From Bog-473 sp963779735 (GTDB taxonomy: Bacteria > Actinomycetota > Acidimicrobiia > Acidimicrobiales > RAAP-2): a DNA stretch of 64,000 nt. Below, piece after piece: positions 35,122 through 44,136 of this stretch (the first letter of the stretch is position 1; each line of letters starts with the position of its first letter). Location of the stretch: contig CAVZZJ010000007.1 in assembly GCA_963779735.1 (NCBI GenBank), positions 372,001 to 436,000 on the forward strand, written 5' to 3'. Made by a program: the position numbers and the translations under genes. The notes under the pieces are model-generated. The model made no database searches, had not been told where the DNA came from, and saw only the letters and a program-made list of their open reading frames with translations.

Positions 35122-35616
35122 TTAGCTCTCGATCAGGAGTTGGTAGAGCCGCTGGCGCGCTTCTCTAATGATGGCCACGGCGTTCTCCATCTGCTCTGGG
35201 GATGCCACTTCACGCACCTGTCGGGCGGCAACGTGCAGATCGCCCACAGCGGTTCGCAGGTCGGCACGTTGGACATCGTCGGGGTTCGCCCCCGCTTCCC
35301 AGCGCTTGCCCAGGCCGATTGCCCTTGCACTCTCGGCTTCTGCTCGACCGACCTCGGTCAGGGAGTAGACGCGCTTCCCTCCGGCCTCCTGTCCAACCAA
35401 CACCTCGGCGTCCTCGAGCATTTGGAGTGTCGGGTACACCGACCCGGGACTCGGGCGCCAGATACCCCGGCTCAGCTCCTCGAGACGCCTGATGACCTCG
35501 TAGCCGTGAGCCGGACCGTCGAGGAGGGCAATGAGGAGCAGCGGCCGTACGGCACCACGACCCATTCGATGGCCGTGGTGCCCAGAGCTTCCGTGGTGGT
35601 GTCCACCCTTTGGCAT
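35122..35616 (-). CDS. PadR-family transcriptional regulator with His-rich N-terminus
   Basis: The 164-residue protein has a PadR winged helix at about 20-100 (RPLLLIALLDGPAHGYEVIR and SPGSVYPTLQMLEDAEVLVG) and a C-terminal helical dimerisation part. The first 17 residues are His/Gly-rich (GGHHHGSSGHHGH), a possible metal-binding tail. PadR proteins repress detoxification or efflux genes and release DNA on binding a ligand, often a phenolic acid. A palindrome directly upstream (35621-35631) suggests self-control. It is upstream of and co-directional with the O-methyltransferase and beta-diketone hydrolase-like genes. Confidence 0.85.
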   Translation of the reverse strand: MPKGGHHHGSSGHHGHRMGRGAVRPLLLIALLDGPAHGYEVIRRLEELSRGIWRPSPGSVYPTLQMLEDAEVLVGQEAGGKRVYSLTEVGRAEAESARAIGLGKRWEAGANPDDVQRADLRTAVGDLHVAARQVREVASPEQMENAVAIIREARQRLYQLLIES

Positions 35617-35620
35617 TTAA

Positions 35621-35631
35621 CGATAGTATCG
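35621..35631. promoter_or_regulatory. palindrome CGATA-G-TATCG upstream of padR, likely operator
   Basis: A perfect 5+1+5 inverted repeat sits 5 bp before the PadR start codon, in an AT-richer stretch that could include the -10 box. The position suits an autoregulatory operator. Not proven. Confidence 0.4.
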
Positions 35632-36580
35632 GTAACTTACTAGCTCAAACCTCTGTTGGTTCAGAACGCGAAACGCCCCCGGCAACCGTTAGGGAGGTTC
35701 CGGGGGCGCTCGGTCACCGTCCAGGGGGGCTGGGGGGCGACTCGATCCACCATATGGGTCGGACATGAAGGTCCGGACGCGTTTGGCTTTGCGATCGCGT
35801 TAACTTCTGCCCCACGACAAGCTGGAGCTATTGCGCAGGCGGTCGAAACAACCGGAAGCAGCTCTTCGTCGAGGTTGAGCCCATCAGGATCCGTTCGCGA
35901 CAAGTTTCCGGACGTGTTCCCCGGCACTCACGATCGTCACCTCCCAGCCCAGGCGATCGACGCGCCGCTACCTCCAGGGGGCGCCCGGGGGCGCCCCCTT
36001 GCTTGGTGGCCCAGCCCTCTCGCGACGCGACGAGGGGAGGGCCGAAACCCTCCCCTCACGACCCCCGACCAGGTCACCAAATCCCCGACAGGTGGTCCCC
36101 CAACAGAGGGAGACGACCCCAGGGCGAATACATGCATCTGGAAAAACTCCTGGTCTACTGACAGCGCCCTGCTTTGGGACGGCAGCGGCCTCGTCGAAGA
36201 TCTTCGCGAAGCTCAAGGACTCGTGGTCCGTCGGATCGGCGAATCCGTGGTTCCAATCGCACGGCGCGGTTGCGGGTCGAACGGCGTCGACGCTCACGGT
36301 GGTTCCCTCGGGTGCGAGGTGGATCAGTGCCTCGGCAGACTGCGCGGCGACACTGTCACCCCCCACGACGAGAAGCGACCTTGGTCGAAGTAGGGGGAGC
36401 AACGTTCGTCGGCCGGCGGCCGTCGCACACTTCCGCTCAGCATCTTCCTTTCCGCCTTGCGTACATCACCGACACGCTGGGCAGGCCGGACGCCGTAGCC
36501 GTGGCAGTCACGGAGCATGTGGCAACGCTTGACGCCCCACCACCAGCAACTACCCTACTGGGTATGACGAGGTCAACTTC
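35632..36580. other. 950 nt region without a supported gene
   Basis: The stretch contains the hairpin at 35674-35708 and GC-rich inverted sequences around 35978-36060 that could form further hairpins. A minus-strand frame at 35968-36402 (SLLVVGGDSVAAQSAEALIH) is open, but I recognise no family and its second half is low-complexity, so I do not call it. The promoter of the second PadR gene is expected near 36550. Confidence 0.4.
35674..35708. terminator. strong hairpin, terminator-like
   Basis: CGCCCCCGG pairs with CCGGGGGCG (9 bp). Next to it, with one bulged C, AACC pairs with GGTT around an 8-base loop. No T-run follows on either strand, so it could also be an attenuator or a spacer. It lies 58 bp upstream of the PadR start. 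Confidence 0.4.
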
Positions 36581-37156
36581 GTGAGTGTGCGTCATGCCAT
36601 CCTCGCCCTCTTGAGCGAAGGTCCGAAGTACGGCCTCCAGCTCCAGAAGGAGTTCGAGTCGAGCACCGGGGACGTGTGGCCCCTCAACATCGGACAGGTG
36701 TACACCACCCTGCAGCGGCTCGAACGCGATGGGCTCGTCGAATCGGACGAGCCCGAGAATGACGGGCCGCAGAAGGGCTTTCACATCAGCGAGGCGGGGA
36801 TGGCGGAGCTCTCCTCCTGGCTGAACACGCCGCCCGACATGACCTCGCCGCCTCGCGACGAGCTCGTGATCAAGGTCCTCGCCGCACTCCGGGTGCCCGG
36901 CGTCTCGGTGCACGACGTGATCCAGATCCATCGCCGGTACCTCGTCGAGCTCATGCAGCAGTGGACACGCCTCAAAGAGGACGAGGCCGACTTCGACATC
37001 AGCTTCGCCCTCGTCGTCGATGCCGAGCTGTTCCGCCTCGACTCGGTCGTGCGCTGGCTGGACACGGCCGACGGTCGGCTCAAGCGAGCTGCGTCCGAGC
37101 CGCCCGCTCCCGCGGCCCCGTCGCGAATTGCTCGGCGCTTGGTGGCGCGTCGGTGA
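36581..37156 (+). CDS. PadR-family transcriptional regulator
   Basis: The 191-residue protein has the PadR winged helix at the very N-terminus (SVRHAILALLSEGPKYGLQL and NIGQVYTTLQRLERDGLVES) and the longer C-terminal domain of subfamily 2 (IQIHRRYLVELMQQWTRLKE). Start GTG at 36581. It overlaps the ABC ATPase gene by 4 nt (GTGA), so the two are co-transcribed. PadR repressors paired with a MacB-type ABC exporter commonly sense the exported compound. Confidence 0.88.
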   Translation: MSVRHAILALLSEGPKYGLQLQKEFESSTGDVWPLNIGQVYTTLQRLERDGLVESDEPENDGPQKGFHISEAGMAELSSWLNTPPDMTSPPRDELVIKVLAALRVPGVSVHDVIQIHRRYLVELMQQWTRLKEDEADFDISFALVVDAELFRLDSVVRWLDTADGRLKRAASEPPAPAAPSRIARRLVARR

Positions 37157-37881
37157 GCTTCCTCGAGCTGCGCCGGGTCTCCAAGTCCTATGGAGCCGGC
37201 GCCACCGAGGTTCATGCCATCCAAGATGTCGACCTCTTCGTCGATCGAGGCGCGCTCGTCGCAGTGATGGGCCCGAGCGGCTCTGGCAAGTCGACGTTGC
37301 TCACCATCGCCGGCAGCCTCGAGCAGCCAACGAGCGGCGACGTGGTGATCGACGGCGCATCGCTCCAGTCCATGTCGCGTAACGACAAGGCGCGTCTGCG
37401 ACGCCGCACCATCGGCTACGTCTTCCAGGACTTCAATCTGCTCGCCGGGCTGACGGCCGTCGAGAACGTTTCGTTGCCCCTCGAGCTCGATGGTCTCTCG
37501 GCAAAGAAGGCCTACGCGGCGGGGATGGTCGCCCTCGAGGGACTCGGGCTCGCTGATCGGGGGTCGCACTATCCCGACGAGCTCTCCGGTGGCGAGCGCC
37601 AACGCGTCGCCATCGCACGCGCTGTGGTCGGCGAGCGTCACCTGCTCCTTGCGGACGAGCCGTCGGGCGCGCTCGACTCGACAAACAGCGAGGCGGTGAT
37701 GCGCATGATCCTCACTGCCTGTAAGCAGGGCATTGCTGCGGTCATCGTCACCCATGACGCGCAGCTGGCGTCATGGGCCGACCGGGTGGTCTTCCTTCGC
37801 GACGGGCGCGTGGTTGATCAGACCGTGCCGCCGCCGAGCCCAGAGGCGCTACTCGAAGAAGGCTCGCGCCCGTATCGCTGA
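37153..37881 (+). CDS. ABC transporter ATP-binding protein (MacB/LolD type)
   Basis: The 242-residue ATPase has Walker A GPSGSGKST, Q-loop YVFQDFNLLAGLTAVENV, signature LSGGERQRVAIARA, Walker B LLLADEPSGALDS, and the H-loop IVTHD. The sequence type is that of MacB/LolD/FtsE exporters, which need an FtsX-like permease. The GTG start at 37153 overlaps the stop of padR. The expected permease is not there: an ATG overlaps the ATPase stop (TGATG context), but only about ten codons remain before the opposite gene. The ATPase therefore lacks its partner locally. Confidence 0.88.
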   Translation: MSFLELRRVSKSYGAGATEVHAIQDVDLFVDRGALVAVMGPSGSGKSTLLTIAGSLEQPTSGDVVIDGASLQSMSRNDKARLRRRTIGYVFQDFNLLAGLTAVENVSLPLELDGLSAKKAYAAGMVALEGLGLADRGSHYPDELSGGERQRVAIARAVVGERHLLLADEPSGALDSTNSEAVMRMILTACKQGIAAVIVTHDAQLASWADRVVFLRDGRVVDQTVPPPSPEALLEEGSRPYR

Positions 37882-37915
37882 TGGCCGGGCGCCCGTCCCG
37901 CCTAAGGCTTGGTGG
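37880..37915 (+). pseudogene. stub of the FtsX-like permease gene
   Basis: Immediately after the ATPase gene an ATG at 37881, overlapping its stop, opens MAGRPSRLRLGGG, a plausible beginning of an FtsX/MacB permease. The sequence then runs into the 3' end of the oppositely oriented oxidoreductase gene, whose stop is at 37902. The break point of a deletion or insertion probably lies near 37900. Confidence 0.35.
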
Positions 37916-38669
37916 CGGCCAGTCGGCGAGCATTCTCGGCGAAGGGTGCGCGCAGGAAGACCACCACTCGATCGACGCCAAGCGCTTCGAGGTCCTCAAC
38001 CGTCGCCCGGCGCAAGTCCGACGAGACGGTGACGACAAAGGTCGACGGGTCGCGTCCCGATGCGCTACGAGCCTCCCGTGCCACCTCCACAAGGTGGGCG
38101 AGGCGTGGTCCGTCCGGCAGGTTGATGCCGTCCGCCACCCGCCCGGCCACCTCGGCCACCTTGGCTCCGAATCCTCCAACGATGATGGGGGGTGCGGGAT
38201 TGGGCTGGAGGAACCCGGCGACGCCGCCCACGCTTCCTGACCACACCGCCCGCAGCGTCGTCACCGTCGATTCAACGGCCGCCCGCCGGGCGATGTCTCC
38301 TGGTACCGGCCTGTCGAAGGCCACTTGCTCGGCCGCGTAGGGCGTGGAGCGCCCACCGCCGGCGCCGAGACCCAACAACAGGCGGCCTTCGCTCACCTCT
38401 TGAAGCGTGGCAGCCATTACCCCGAGGGTGCCCGCGGGGCGGTTGGCGACATTGAGAACCATCGGCCCGATGGCGATCCGGGGCACCACGGCGGCCATCG
38501 CCGTCAGCGTGGTCCAGCACTCGAGCACCCGAGCCCGACCGTGGACCGACCCGGCCAGGTGGTCGTAGAACCACACGCCATCGAAGCCCTCGCCCTCGGC
38601 GACCAGGGCGCCTTCACGCACCTCGTGCCAGGTCGCGCCGAAGGGGTCGAACAGCACGTCGACTCTCAC
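37902..38669 (-). CDS. LLM-class (luciferase-like, probably F420-dependent) oxidoreductase
   Basis: The 255-residue protein is a TIM-barrel flavin or F420 enzyme of the bacterial-luciferase superfamily: VDVLFDPFGATWHEVREGAL at the start, GEGFDGVWFYDHLAG, IAIGPMVLNVANRPAGTLGV, and RLLLGLGAGGGRSTPYAAEQ. Near the C-terminus is PPIIVGGFGAKVAEVAGRVA, which binds the cofactor phosphate. The start is taken at the GTG at 38669 because the family begins there; a TTG at 38705 would add 12 residues. Members in Actinobacteria use F420H2 for hydride transfer to diverse substrates. The substrate is not predictable. It is co-directional with the dehydrogenase upstream. Confidence 0.82.
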   Translation of the reverse strand: MRVDVLFDPFGATWHEVREGALVAEGEGFDGVWFYDHLAGSVHGRARVLECWTTLTAMAAVVPRIAIGPMVLNVANRPAGTLGVMAATLQEVSEGRLLLGLGAGGGRSTPYAAEQVAFDRPVPGDIARRAAVESTVTTLRAVWSGSVGGVAGFLQPNPAPPIIVGGFGAKVAEVAGRVADGINLPDGPRLAHLVEVAREARSASGRDPSTFVVTVSSDLRRATVEDLEALGVDRVVVFLRAPFAENARRLAATKP

Positions 38670-38721
38670 GAACAAAACCCTGGCGCGCCAATGACCGATC
38701 TCCAAGGCACGAACCGGTGCT

Positions 38722-39588
38722 TCACGTCACGATCCGTTCTTCGCCGGTGAGGTCACCGATAACCGTGCTCAGATCCGTGGCGTCACCACGTGGCTCTTGG
38801 CGTGGCACGCGTCGGAACACTACGGCGGCGGCCCGCCCGAAGCCGTCAGGAATGTTGGCCCCCCGAAATGTGGCGGCGACCTCCTCCATCTCCGCTACCC
38901 ATCTCCATCCCTTGGTCATCGCCGATACGGCGGCTCGATCCGATTGGTCGACGAGTGCGGGGTTTGAGTGTGCCCATTCGCCGAGCAGATCCTCACCGAC
39001 CCCGTAGTGCTCCGCCGTGGCCCTGATCGCCAGGATCAGTGCAGCAGTACCCTTGGTCCATGCCGCGTAGGCCATCTTCAACGCCGAGGCGGCCGTCTCT
39101 GATCCGCCCAAGGCAACGACATCGAGCACCGGAGTCGAGAACCGTTCGACAACGACCGACGCGTCGGGTCCCGACAGGTAGAACCGGGTGGTGCGACCTG
39201 GGCGCGGCGGCGCACCGATGACAGCGCCGTCGAGGTAGTGCGCGCCCGCCGCGGTGACGACCGACGACACCGCCTCGGCGGTCGCGGGAGAGATGGCGTT
39301 GGCATCGAGGTAGATCCCAGCGAAGCGTGCCGCTGTGGACGCCACCTGGTGCGCCACCTCGAGCGCGGCATGAGGCGGGCAGATCGATACGATTATCTCG
39401 CAGCGACCGGCCATCTCGTCGAGAGAGCCGACGGCCTCCATTCCGGCCGCGGCTGCACGCCTGGTCGTCTCGGCGCTGCGACCCTCGGGAAACCACACCA
39501 CGCGATGACCCTCGTTGACGAGGGTCGAGGCGATGCCTGCCCCCATCTCCCCGGGATGCAGCACGCCGATCTCCACCGGATCGACCAT
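38722..39588 (-). CDS. NAD(P)-dependent 6-phosphogluconate-dehydrogenase-like oxidoreductase (DUF1932 type)
   Basis: The 288-residue protein has the beta-hydroxyacid dehydrogenase Rossmann start EIGVLHPGEMGAGIASTLVN and EIIVSICPPHAALEVAHQVA. The dimerisation and catalytic helix contains the usual Lys in ASALKMAYAAWTKGTAALIL. The C-terminal part fits the DUF1932 domain found in putative phosphogluconate dehydrogenases. The start is the ATG at 39588; upstream in-frame codons (from 39615) are less likely. It is about 50 nt upstream of the F420-type oxidoreductase gene, a possible two-gene operon. Physiological substrate unknown. Confidence 0.82.
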   Translation of the reverse strand: MVDPVEIGVLHPGEMGAGIASTLVNEGHRVVWFPEGRSAETTRRAAAAGMEAVGSLDEMAGRCEIIVSICPPHAALEVAHQVASTAARFAGIYLDANAISPATAEAVSSVVTAAGAHYLDGAVIGAPPRPGRTTRFYLSGPDASVVVERFSTPVLDVVALGGSETAASALKMAYAAWTKGTAALILAIRATAEHYGVGEDLLGEWAHSNPALVDQSDRAAVSAMTKGWRWVAEMEEVAATFRGANIPDGFGRAAAVVFRRVPRQEPRGDATDLSTVIGDLTGEERIVT

Positions 39589-39640
39589 AGGCCACGTCGC
39601 CCGGAGGTGCACCACCGCATCTGGTTGGGGTCCGGTAGAG

Positions 39641-39657
39641 ATCCCGGCAGCCCGACG
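39641..39657 (+). repeat. 17 bp match to the tRNA-Pro 3' end
   Basis: ATCCCGGCAGCCCGACG is identical to 9866-9882, i.e. the last part of the tRNA-Pro T arm and acceptor stem plus two bases. It is not part of a tRNA here. It may be the scar of another integration event or of a larger island, but 17 bp in GC-rich DNA is modest evidence. Confidence 0.45.
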
Positions 39658-39984
39658 CTTTGAACAGGTGTTATGTGAACACCGACGTCAGGGCTCGACG
39701 ACCGGAGAGGACCAAATGATGCCGAACGGCTGCGTACCGGCGACGAAGTGCGAACGAGCACGTCCGTGGTGGCATCTTCCGGGCCTTGCCTCTTAGGCAA
39801 GCTCGCCAGCGTACTGGTACAGTTCCGGGCCGAAGGGACGCCCGTCGGCAGGACGACCGGCTTTTTGTTGCCGCCCGTGCAGACGCGACGCCCCTTCTGA
39901 GTTCAAGTGGAGCGTCTGTGTCACTTCACGTAGGACGCGTCAATCCGTCTACGAATTCGACACCGGCTCAGTACAGGGGTCCCA
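39658..39984. other. intergenic stretch before the zinc-ribbon gene
   Basis: About 325 nt between the tRNA-like scar and the next gene. No open frame with recognisable content and no clear repeat. It should contain the promoter of the downstream gene. Confidence 0.4.
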
Positions 39985-41229
39985 ATGTCGAACAACCAGC
40001 ACGACTTAGAGACGTACCGCTTCTGTCCGGAGTGCGGAACTCAGGCTCCCGATAGAGGCAAGTTCTGTGGCGAGTGCGGCCGGTCTCTGTTGAAGCAGGT
40101 CGTTCCAAACGCCGGCCAGCTGGCGACGCCGCCGATGACCACCGAGATGACCGCGGTAGTGGACCCTGGCGAAGATCCCGCGGTCTCAACCGGCTCTGTC
40201 GACCCATGGACTGAGGTCATAGAGCCTTCGACCATGGTGGAAACTGATCAAGAGCTCACGGCGCACACCGAGCCGCTGACCGCACCGACCATCCGACCTG
40301 ACCCCCCAGCCGACCGGCAAGCAGCCTCCCCCCTCGAACCAGACGTCCAAGCACCTCCCCTTGGCGTCCCAGTTGTGGCGGCTAGCGCGACAAGGCGGGG
40401 AAGGCACCACAAGCCGGATCCGCCGGCGCCAAGAGGGCGGATTGCCTCGACGTCTATGACACGAGTGCGTTGGGTGGGGATCGCTGCCCTCGCGGGGTGT
40501 GTCGTGGGACTGTTGATGGCATGGGGCACCGATCTCCTCGCAAGTGTCAGCGGCATTCACACCGACGACGGGAAACTGTTCGGAGCCGTGCTCTTGCTCG
40601 CCGCCCTGCTCACTTGGTTGCACATCATCCGGACGAGCCGAGTGATTGGATCGCTGCTGGCGATTGCTTGGCTGGGTCTCCTCGCGATAGCCGTATACGA
40701 GATAGTTCACGTTCGGTCCTCGCAAGTCGTTCACGTTGGCTCTGGTCTCTACGTCGATGCCGCCGCAGCTGCCGTAGGGACGGTGACCGTGGTGCGGGAG
40801 CGGTTCTGGTCACGTGCTCGCAGTGTCGGGGAGGGTGAAACAGTTGCGAAGGGTGCGCCGCCACCCGTTCCTTACCCCGCTTCACAGTCCGCTCCGCCAC
40901 CGCCGCCACTCGCTCCGAATTTCGGCCCCTTCTCGCCGTCGAGCCCAACGGGGGATTTCAACCCGTGGGACGAGGCGGCACCACAGGCCGCGTCAACGCC
41001 GTCCGGCTTTCAGCATGTCTCGACTCCACCCGAAGAACTGTTGCCGTCAGAACCGATGGTCGCTACCCCGGGAACGCCGTCGGCCGCACCACCTGATGAA
41101 GTCCTCCCTTACGCTGGCGAGGTCGTGGCTTCCAACTCGGAGCGTGCGTATACGAGTCCCGCATTCGTCATTCCGGTGGTCGTCGTCACCGCAATCGTCG
41201 TTATTGTCATTTTCATAAGCAGCCGGTAG
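39985..41229 (+). CDS. zinc-ribbon membrane protein
   Basis: The 414-residue protein starts with a double zinc-knuckle: FCPECGTQAPDRGKFCGECG (residues 13-32). A long Pro/Thr-rich linker follows to about 150. Four hydrophobic helices come next at about 163-270 (VGIAALAGCVVGLLMAWGTD, LFGAVLLLAALLTWLHI and others), then another Pro-rich linker. A final helix lies at the very C-terminus (VIPVVVVTAIVVIVIFISSR). Zinc-ribbon plus membrane helices is common in actinobacterial proteins of unknown function; the ribbon may bind protein or nucleic acid at the membrane. Confidence 0.75.
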   Translation: MSNNQHDLETYRFCPECGTQAPDRGKFCGECGRSLLKQVVPNAGQLATPPMTTEMTAVVDPGEDPAVSTGSVDPWTEVIEPSTMVETDQELTAHTEPLTAPTIRPDPPADRQAASPLEPDVQAPPLGVPVVAASATRRGRHHKPDPPAPRGRIASTSMTRVRWVGIAALAGCVVGLLMAWGTDLLASVSGIHTDDGKLFGAVLLLAALLTWLHIIRTSRVIGSLLAIAWLGLLAIAVYEIVHVRSSQVVHVGSGLYVDAAAAAVGTVTVVRERFWSRARSVGEGETVAKGAPPPVPYPASQSAPPPPPLAPNFGPFSPSSPTGDFNPWDEAAPQAASTPSGFQHVSTPPEELLPSEPMVATPGTPSAAPPDEVLPYAGEVVASNSERAYTSPAFVIPVVVVTAIVVIVIFISSR

Positions 41230-41262
41230 AAGACGTCGCGTCATCTCCCGGGCATGAACGCG

Positions 41263-42666
41263 TCAAAGGTGGCTGAAGCCCCCAGACTCCTCCTTGGTCA
41301 TGGCTACGGTGATCGGGTGCTTGTCGAAGTGCTCGATCGAATCCTTGAGGTCAGCTAGCAGGAGCGACGCGAGGTCGCGGCTGACACCCTGGCGGACGAG
41401 GATCCGTTGGACCGACACATCGGACACCGAGCCGGTGAGGGGGTAGGCCGGCACCTGCCACCCTTTGACACAAAGTCGATCGGCGACGTCGTAGAGGGTA
41501 TAGCCGGGGTCGGCTCCCTCGGATATCCTCCACGCCACCGACGGAATGCCCGTCTGCGGATCAGAGTCGCAGAGCAGCTCGAAGGGGCCCAGCCTCACGA
41601 TCTCGGCGGCCAGGAATTGCCCAATTTCGTAGCAGGCGTCGTGGACGTCGCGGTAGCCGTCCCTTCCCAGACGGATGAAATTGTAGTATTGCGCCACGAT
41701 CTGGCCCGCTGGCCGAGAGAAGTTGATCTGGAACACCGGCATGTCGCCGCCGAGGTAGGTGACGTGGAAGATGAGGTCATCGGGGAGCTCCTCGGCGTGG
41801 CGCCAGAGCACCCAACCGACCCCCAACGGGGCGAGCCCGAATTTGTGGCCCGACGTGCTGATCGACTTGACCCTCGGAAGCCGGAAGTCCCAGACCACCT
41901 CGGGTGCACAGAACGGTGCGAGGAAGGCGCCGCTGGCACCGTCGACATGGATGTCGATGTCGAGGCCAGTCTCGGTCTGGAGCGTGTCGAGTGCCGCGGC
42001 CAGCTCCGCCACGGGTTCATACGCGCCGGTATAGGTCACGCCGAAGGTGGGGACGACCATGATCGTGTTCTCGTCGACCCGGGCAAGCATCTGCTCGACG
42101 TCCATGCAGTACTTGCCGGGGGACATCGGGATCTCGCGCATCTCAATGTCCCAGTACTTGGCGAACTTGTGCCACACCACTTGGACCGGGCCACACACCA
42201 TGTTCGGCTTGTCGGTGGGCTTGCCCGCCGCCTCGCGCTTGGCACGCCACCGCCACTTGGCCGCCATGCCGCCGAGCATGCATGCCTCCGACGACCCGAT
42301 GGCCGAGCAGCCGACGGCTCCTCCCTCGTCGGGCGCGTTCCAGAGGTCCGCCAGCATCTGGACACACCGTCGCTCTATCTCCGCCGTCTGGGGGTATTCG
42401 TCCTTGTCGATCATGTTCTTGTTGATCGACAGGTCCATCAAGCGATGGACTTCGTCCTCCTCCCAGGTCTGGCAGAACGTCGCCAGGTTCTGCCGGGCGT
42501 TGCCGTCGAGGAGAAGCTCGTCGGAGATCGCCTGGAACGTCTCGTCGGCCCGCATCTCCGACTGGGGGAAAAGACTCGCCGGGAGCGGGGCTCTGCAGCT
42601 GTCCCCCGAGAACGTCGACTCGAGGAGCTCATCTCGGAGTTGCTGCTTGTGGTGGTGCAAGGGCAT
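41263..42666 (-). CDS. gadB: glutamate decarboxylase
   Basis: The 467-residue protein is a group II PLP decarboxylase converting glutamate to GABA and CO2, consuming a proton. Signatures: AVGCSAIGSSEACMLGGMAA, DIHVDGASGAFLAPF with the PLP-contacting Asp242, and the PLP lysine Lys275 in SISTSGHKFGLAPLGVGW. The C-terminal segment keeps the conserved His (SIEHFDKHPI) near the end of the family. Length equals that of GadB/GAD. Start ATG at 42666. No antiporter GadC is adjacent, but a ClC-type channel lies 3 kb away. Likely role: acid resistance or GABA metabolism. Confidence 0.92.
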   Translation of the reverse strand: MPLHHHKQQLRDELLESTFSGDSCRAPLPASLFPQSEMRADETFQAISDELLLDGNARQNLATFCQTWEEDEVHRLMDLSINKNMIDKDEYPQTAEIERRCVQMLADLWNAPDEGGAVGCSAIGSSEACMLGGMAAKWRWRAKREAAGKPTDKPNMVCGPVQVVWHKFAKYWDIEMREIPMSPGKYCMDVEQMLARVDENTIMVVPTFGVTYTGAYEPVAELAAALDTLQTETGLDIDIHVDGASGAFLAPFCAPEVVWDFRLPRVKSISTSGHKFGLAPLGVGWVLWRHAEELPDDLIFHVTYLGGDMPVFQINFSRPAGQIVAQYYNFIRLGRDGYRDVHDACYEIGQFLAAEIVRLGPFELLCDSDPQTGIPSVAWRISEGADPGYTLYDVADRLCVKGWQVPAYPLTGSVSDVSVQRILVRQGVSRDLASLLLADLKDSIEHFDKHPITVAMTKEESGGFSHL

Positions 42667-42977
42667 CGGGGAGTCCTGTTCGTCGGGTCCGAGTGAGGGT
42701 CCTCATCGGAACGCGTTCGTGTAGTCGTACCAAGCGATCGAAAATCGCAGTTCGCACACTACGGATTCAGGAGGCCGGACGCCAGGCCCACCCTCGGATC
42801 AGCCAGCCAGGACGTCCAGTGCTGCTGGCCCCTTCACCCTCAATGTGACAAGGGACTCCATGGTTCGTGAACTCTGCGTGACCACCCAGAACTCACAGAA
42901 TGCCGCCGCGACCGCTGCCAAGGGGTTGGAGTCGGTCGCGCCCACAAGCTTGGGGAACCCGCGGCCGGTCCGATCGC

Positions 42978-43232
42978 TCAGACCGGGACGACCAGGTGGG
43001 CAGAGATGGCGTGGGTTTTCTGATCTGCCACGACTGCACTGCAATCGGAACAGACCGTCCAGCTGGCCGTGTCGTGAACCGCCAGCTGGACCGGGGGGAC
43101 CGTCCCCACGACGGGGCGAGGTCCCTCATGAGGTTCATGGTTGTGCTGGCGATACGTGGCAAGCAACAGGGGAACGCTCGCAATGGCTATCCCGACGAGC
43201 ATGAGTGGGAGGCATACGACTAACCAATCCAT
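42978..43232 (-). CDS. small one-pass membrane protein with Cys/His tail
   Basis: The 84-residue frame starts with an ATG at 43232 behind a GGAGGAG ribosome binding site. It begins with a hydrophobic helix (DWLVVCLPLMLVGIAIASVP). The C-terminal half has Cys and His residues in TVCSDCSAVVADQKTHAISA, a possible zinc site. I know no family. The good translation signal supports it as real. Confidence 0.5.
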   Translation of the reverse strand: MDWLVVCLPLMLVGIAIASVPLLLATYRQHNHEPHEGPRPVVGTVPPVQLAVHDTASWTVCSDCSAVVADQKTHAISAHLVVPV

Positions 43233-43437
43233 GACTCCTCCTTCTGGCGGAGTCTCACGACTCAAGCCTTCCGCAAATAGGTCTCGCACTTGCGGTCACA
43301 CAATGAGCGACGCACATCGCCCCATTCGCTAGGAGAACCCAACACTTGCCCAACTCTGCCTTGGACGACATAGGAGGGACGCATATCGGCGCGTTTATTG
43401 GACCAGCGGTGTGCGTGCAGCGGTGTGGGCCCGACGG

Positions 43438-43948
43438 TTACCCGACCTCCTTGGCGGCCTCCTGGACGGCCTTGTCGACCTCCTTGGCGTTGGCGTCGAG
43501 CTCCTTGGCCACGTGCTTGTCGGCCTTGAGCTGGGCCTTGTCGATGGCGTCGGCAATGGTGCTCTCCCCGACGACGAGCAGGGCGGCCTGTCCCGCGTCG
43601 ATGACGTCGCCGAGCTCCTTCACGTCGGCCCGCGACATGCCCCGCCACAGGTGGCCACTGACCCCGCCGATGGCCCCGCCCACAATGGCCGTGCCGATGA
43701 TGGAGGGCGGGAACAAGATGCCGATTACCGCGCCGGCAGCTGCCCCACCCCACCCTCCGTGACGGGTCGCCATCTCGTCCTTGTTCACGTGGACCTTGCC
43801 GTCCTCGTCCTTGCGGACGACTGCGGCGTCGTAGGTACCGACCGCTCCGAGGGCGTGCAGGTCCTTGACCACCTCATAGTCCGCCCCGGGCCGATGCCTC
43901 GTCGGGGTACGTCCCTATGTACAAGAACACTCCGTCCGCTTTTGCCAT
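43438..43948 (-). CDS. DUF1269-family protein, one frameshift near the N-terminus
   Basis: From the ATG at 43948 the protein begins MAKADGVFLYIGTYPDEASA. In the run GGCCCGGGGCGG (43876-43893) one base too many or too few breaks the frame, after which ADYEVVKDLHALGAVGTYDA continues as expected. The rest, with the glycine-rich membrane hairpin GGAAAGAVIGILFPPSIIGT and GGVSGHLWRGMSRADVKELG, is typical of DUF1269 proteins. Total length about 169 residues. Proteins of this family accompany stress and ion-homeostasis genes. A homopolymer sequencing error is the simplest explanation. Confidence 0.75.
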
Positions 43949-44136
43949 CTCGTCTCTCCTGCCTTTCGCTCTCACGCCGATGGTGCACCTGCTCACCGAC
44001 TGTCGTCAACTCTGCACCCGCCCTCCCGTGCTGTGCCAGGGCCAGATGGCCATCCTCCCAAAGGCCATTCCGTAGGGAGTCCGTCCTCGGCCCGTCTCCT
44101 TCGGGGGCCGGTGTTTCGGGTGTGGTCTACTGAGTC

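Noticed and set aside
35968..36402. Minus-strand frame (144 residues) as a gene
   Set aside because: First half looks natural, but no family is recognised, the second half is low-complexity and there is no clear ribosome binding site.
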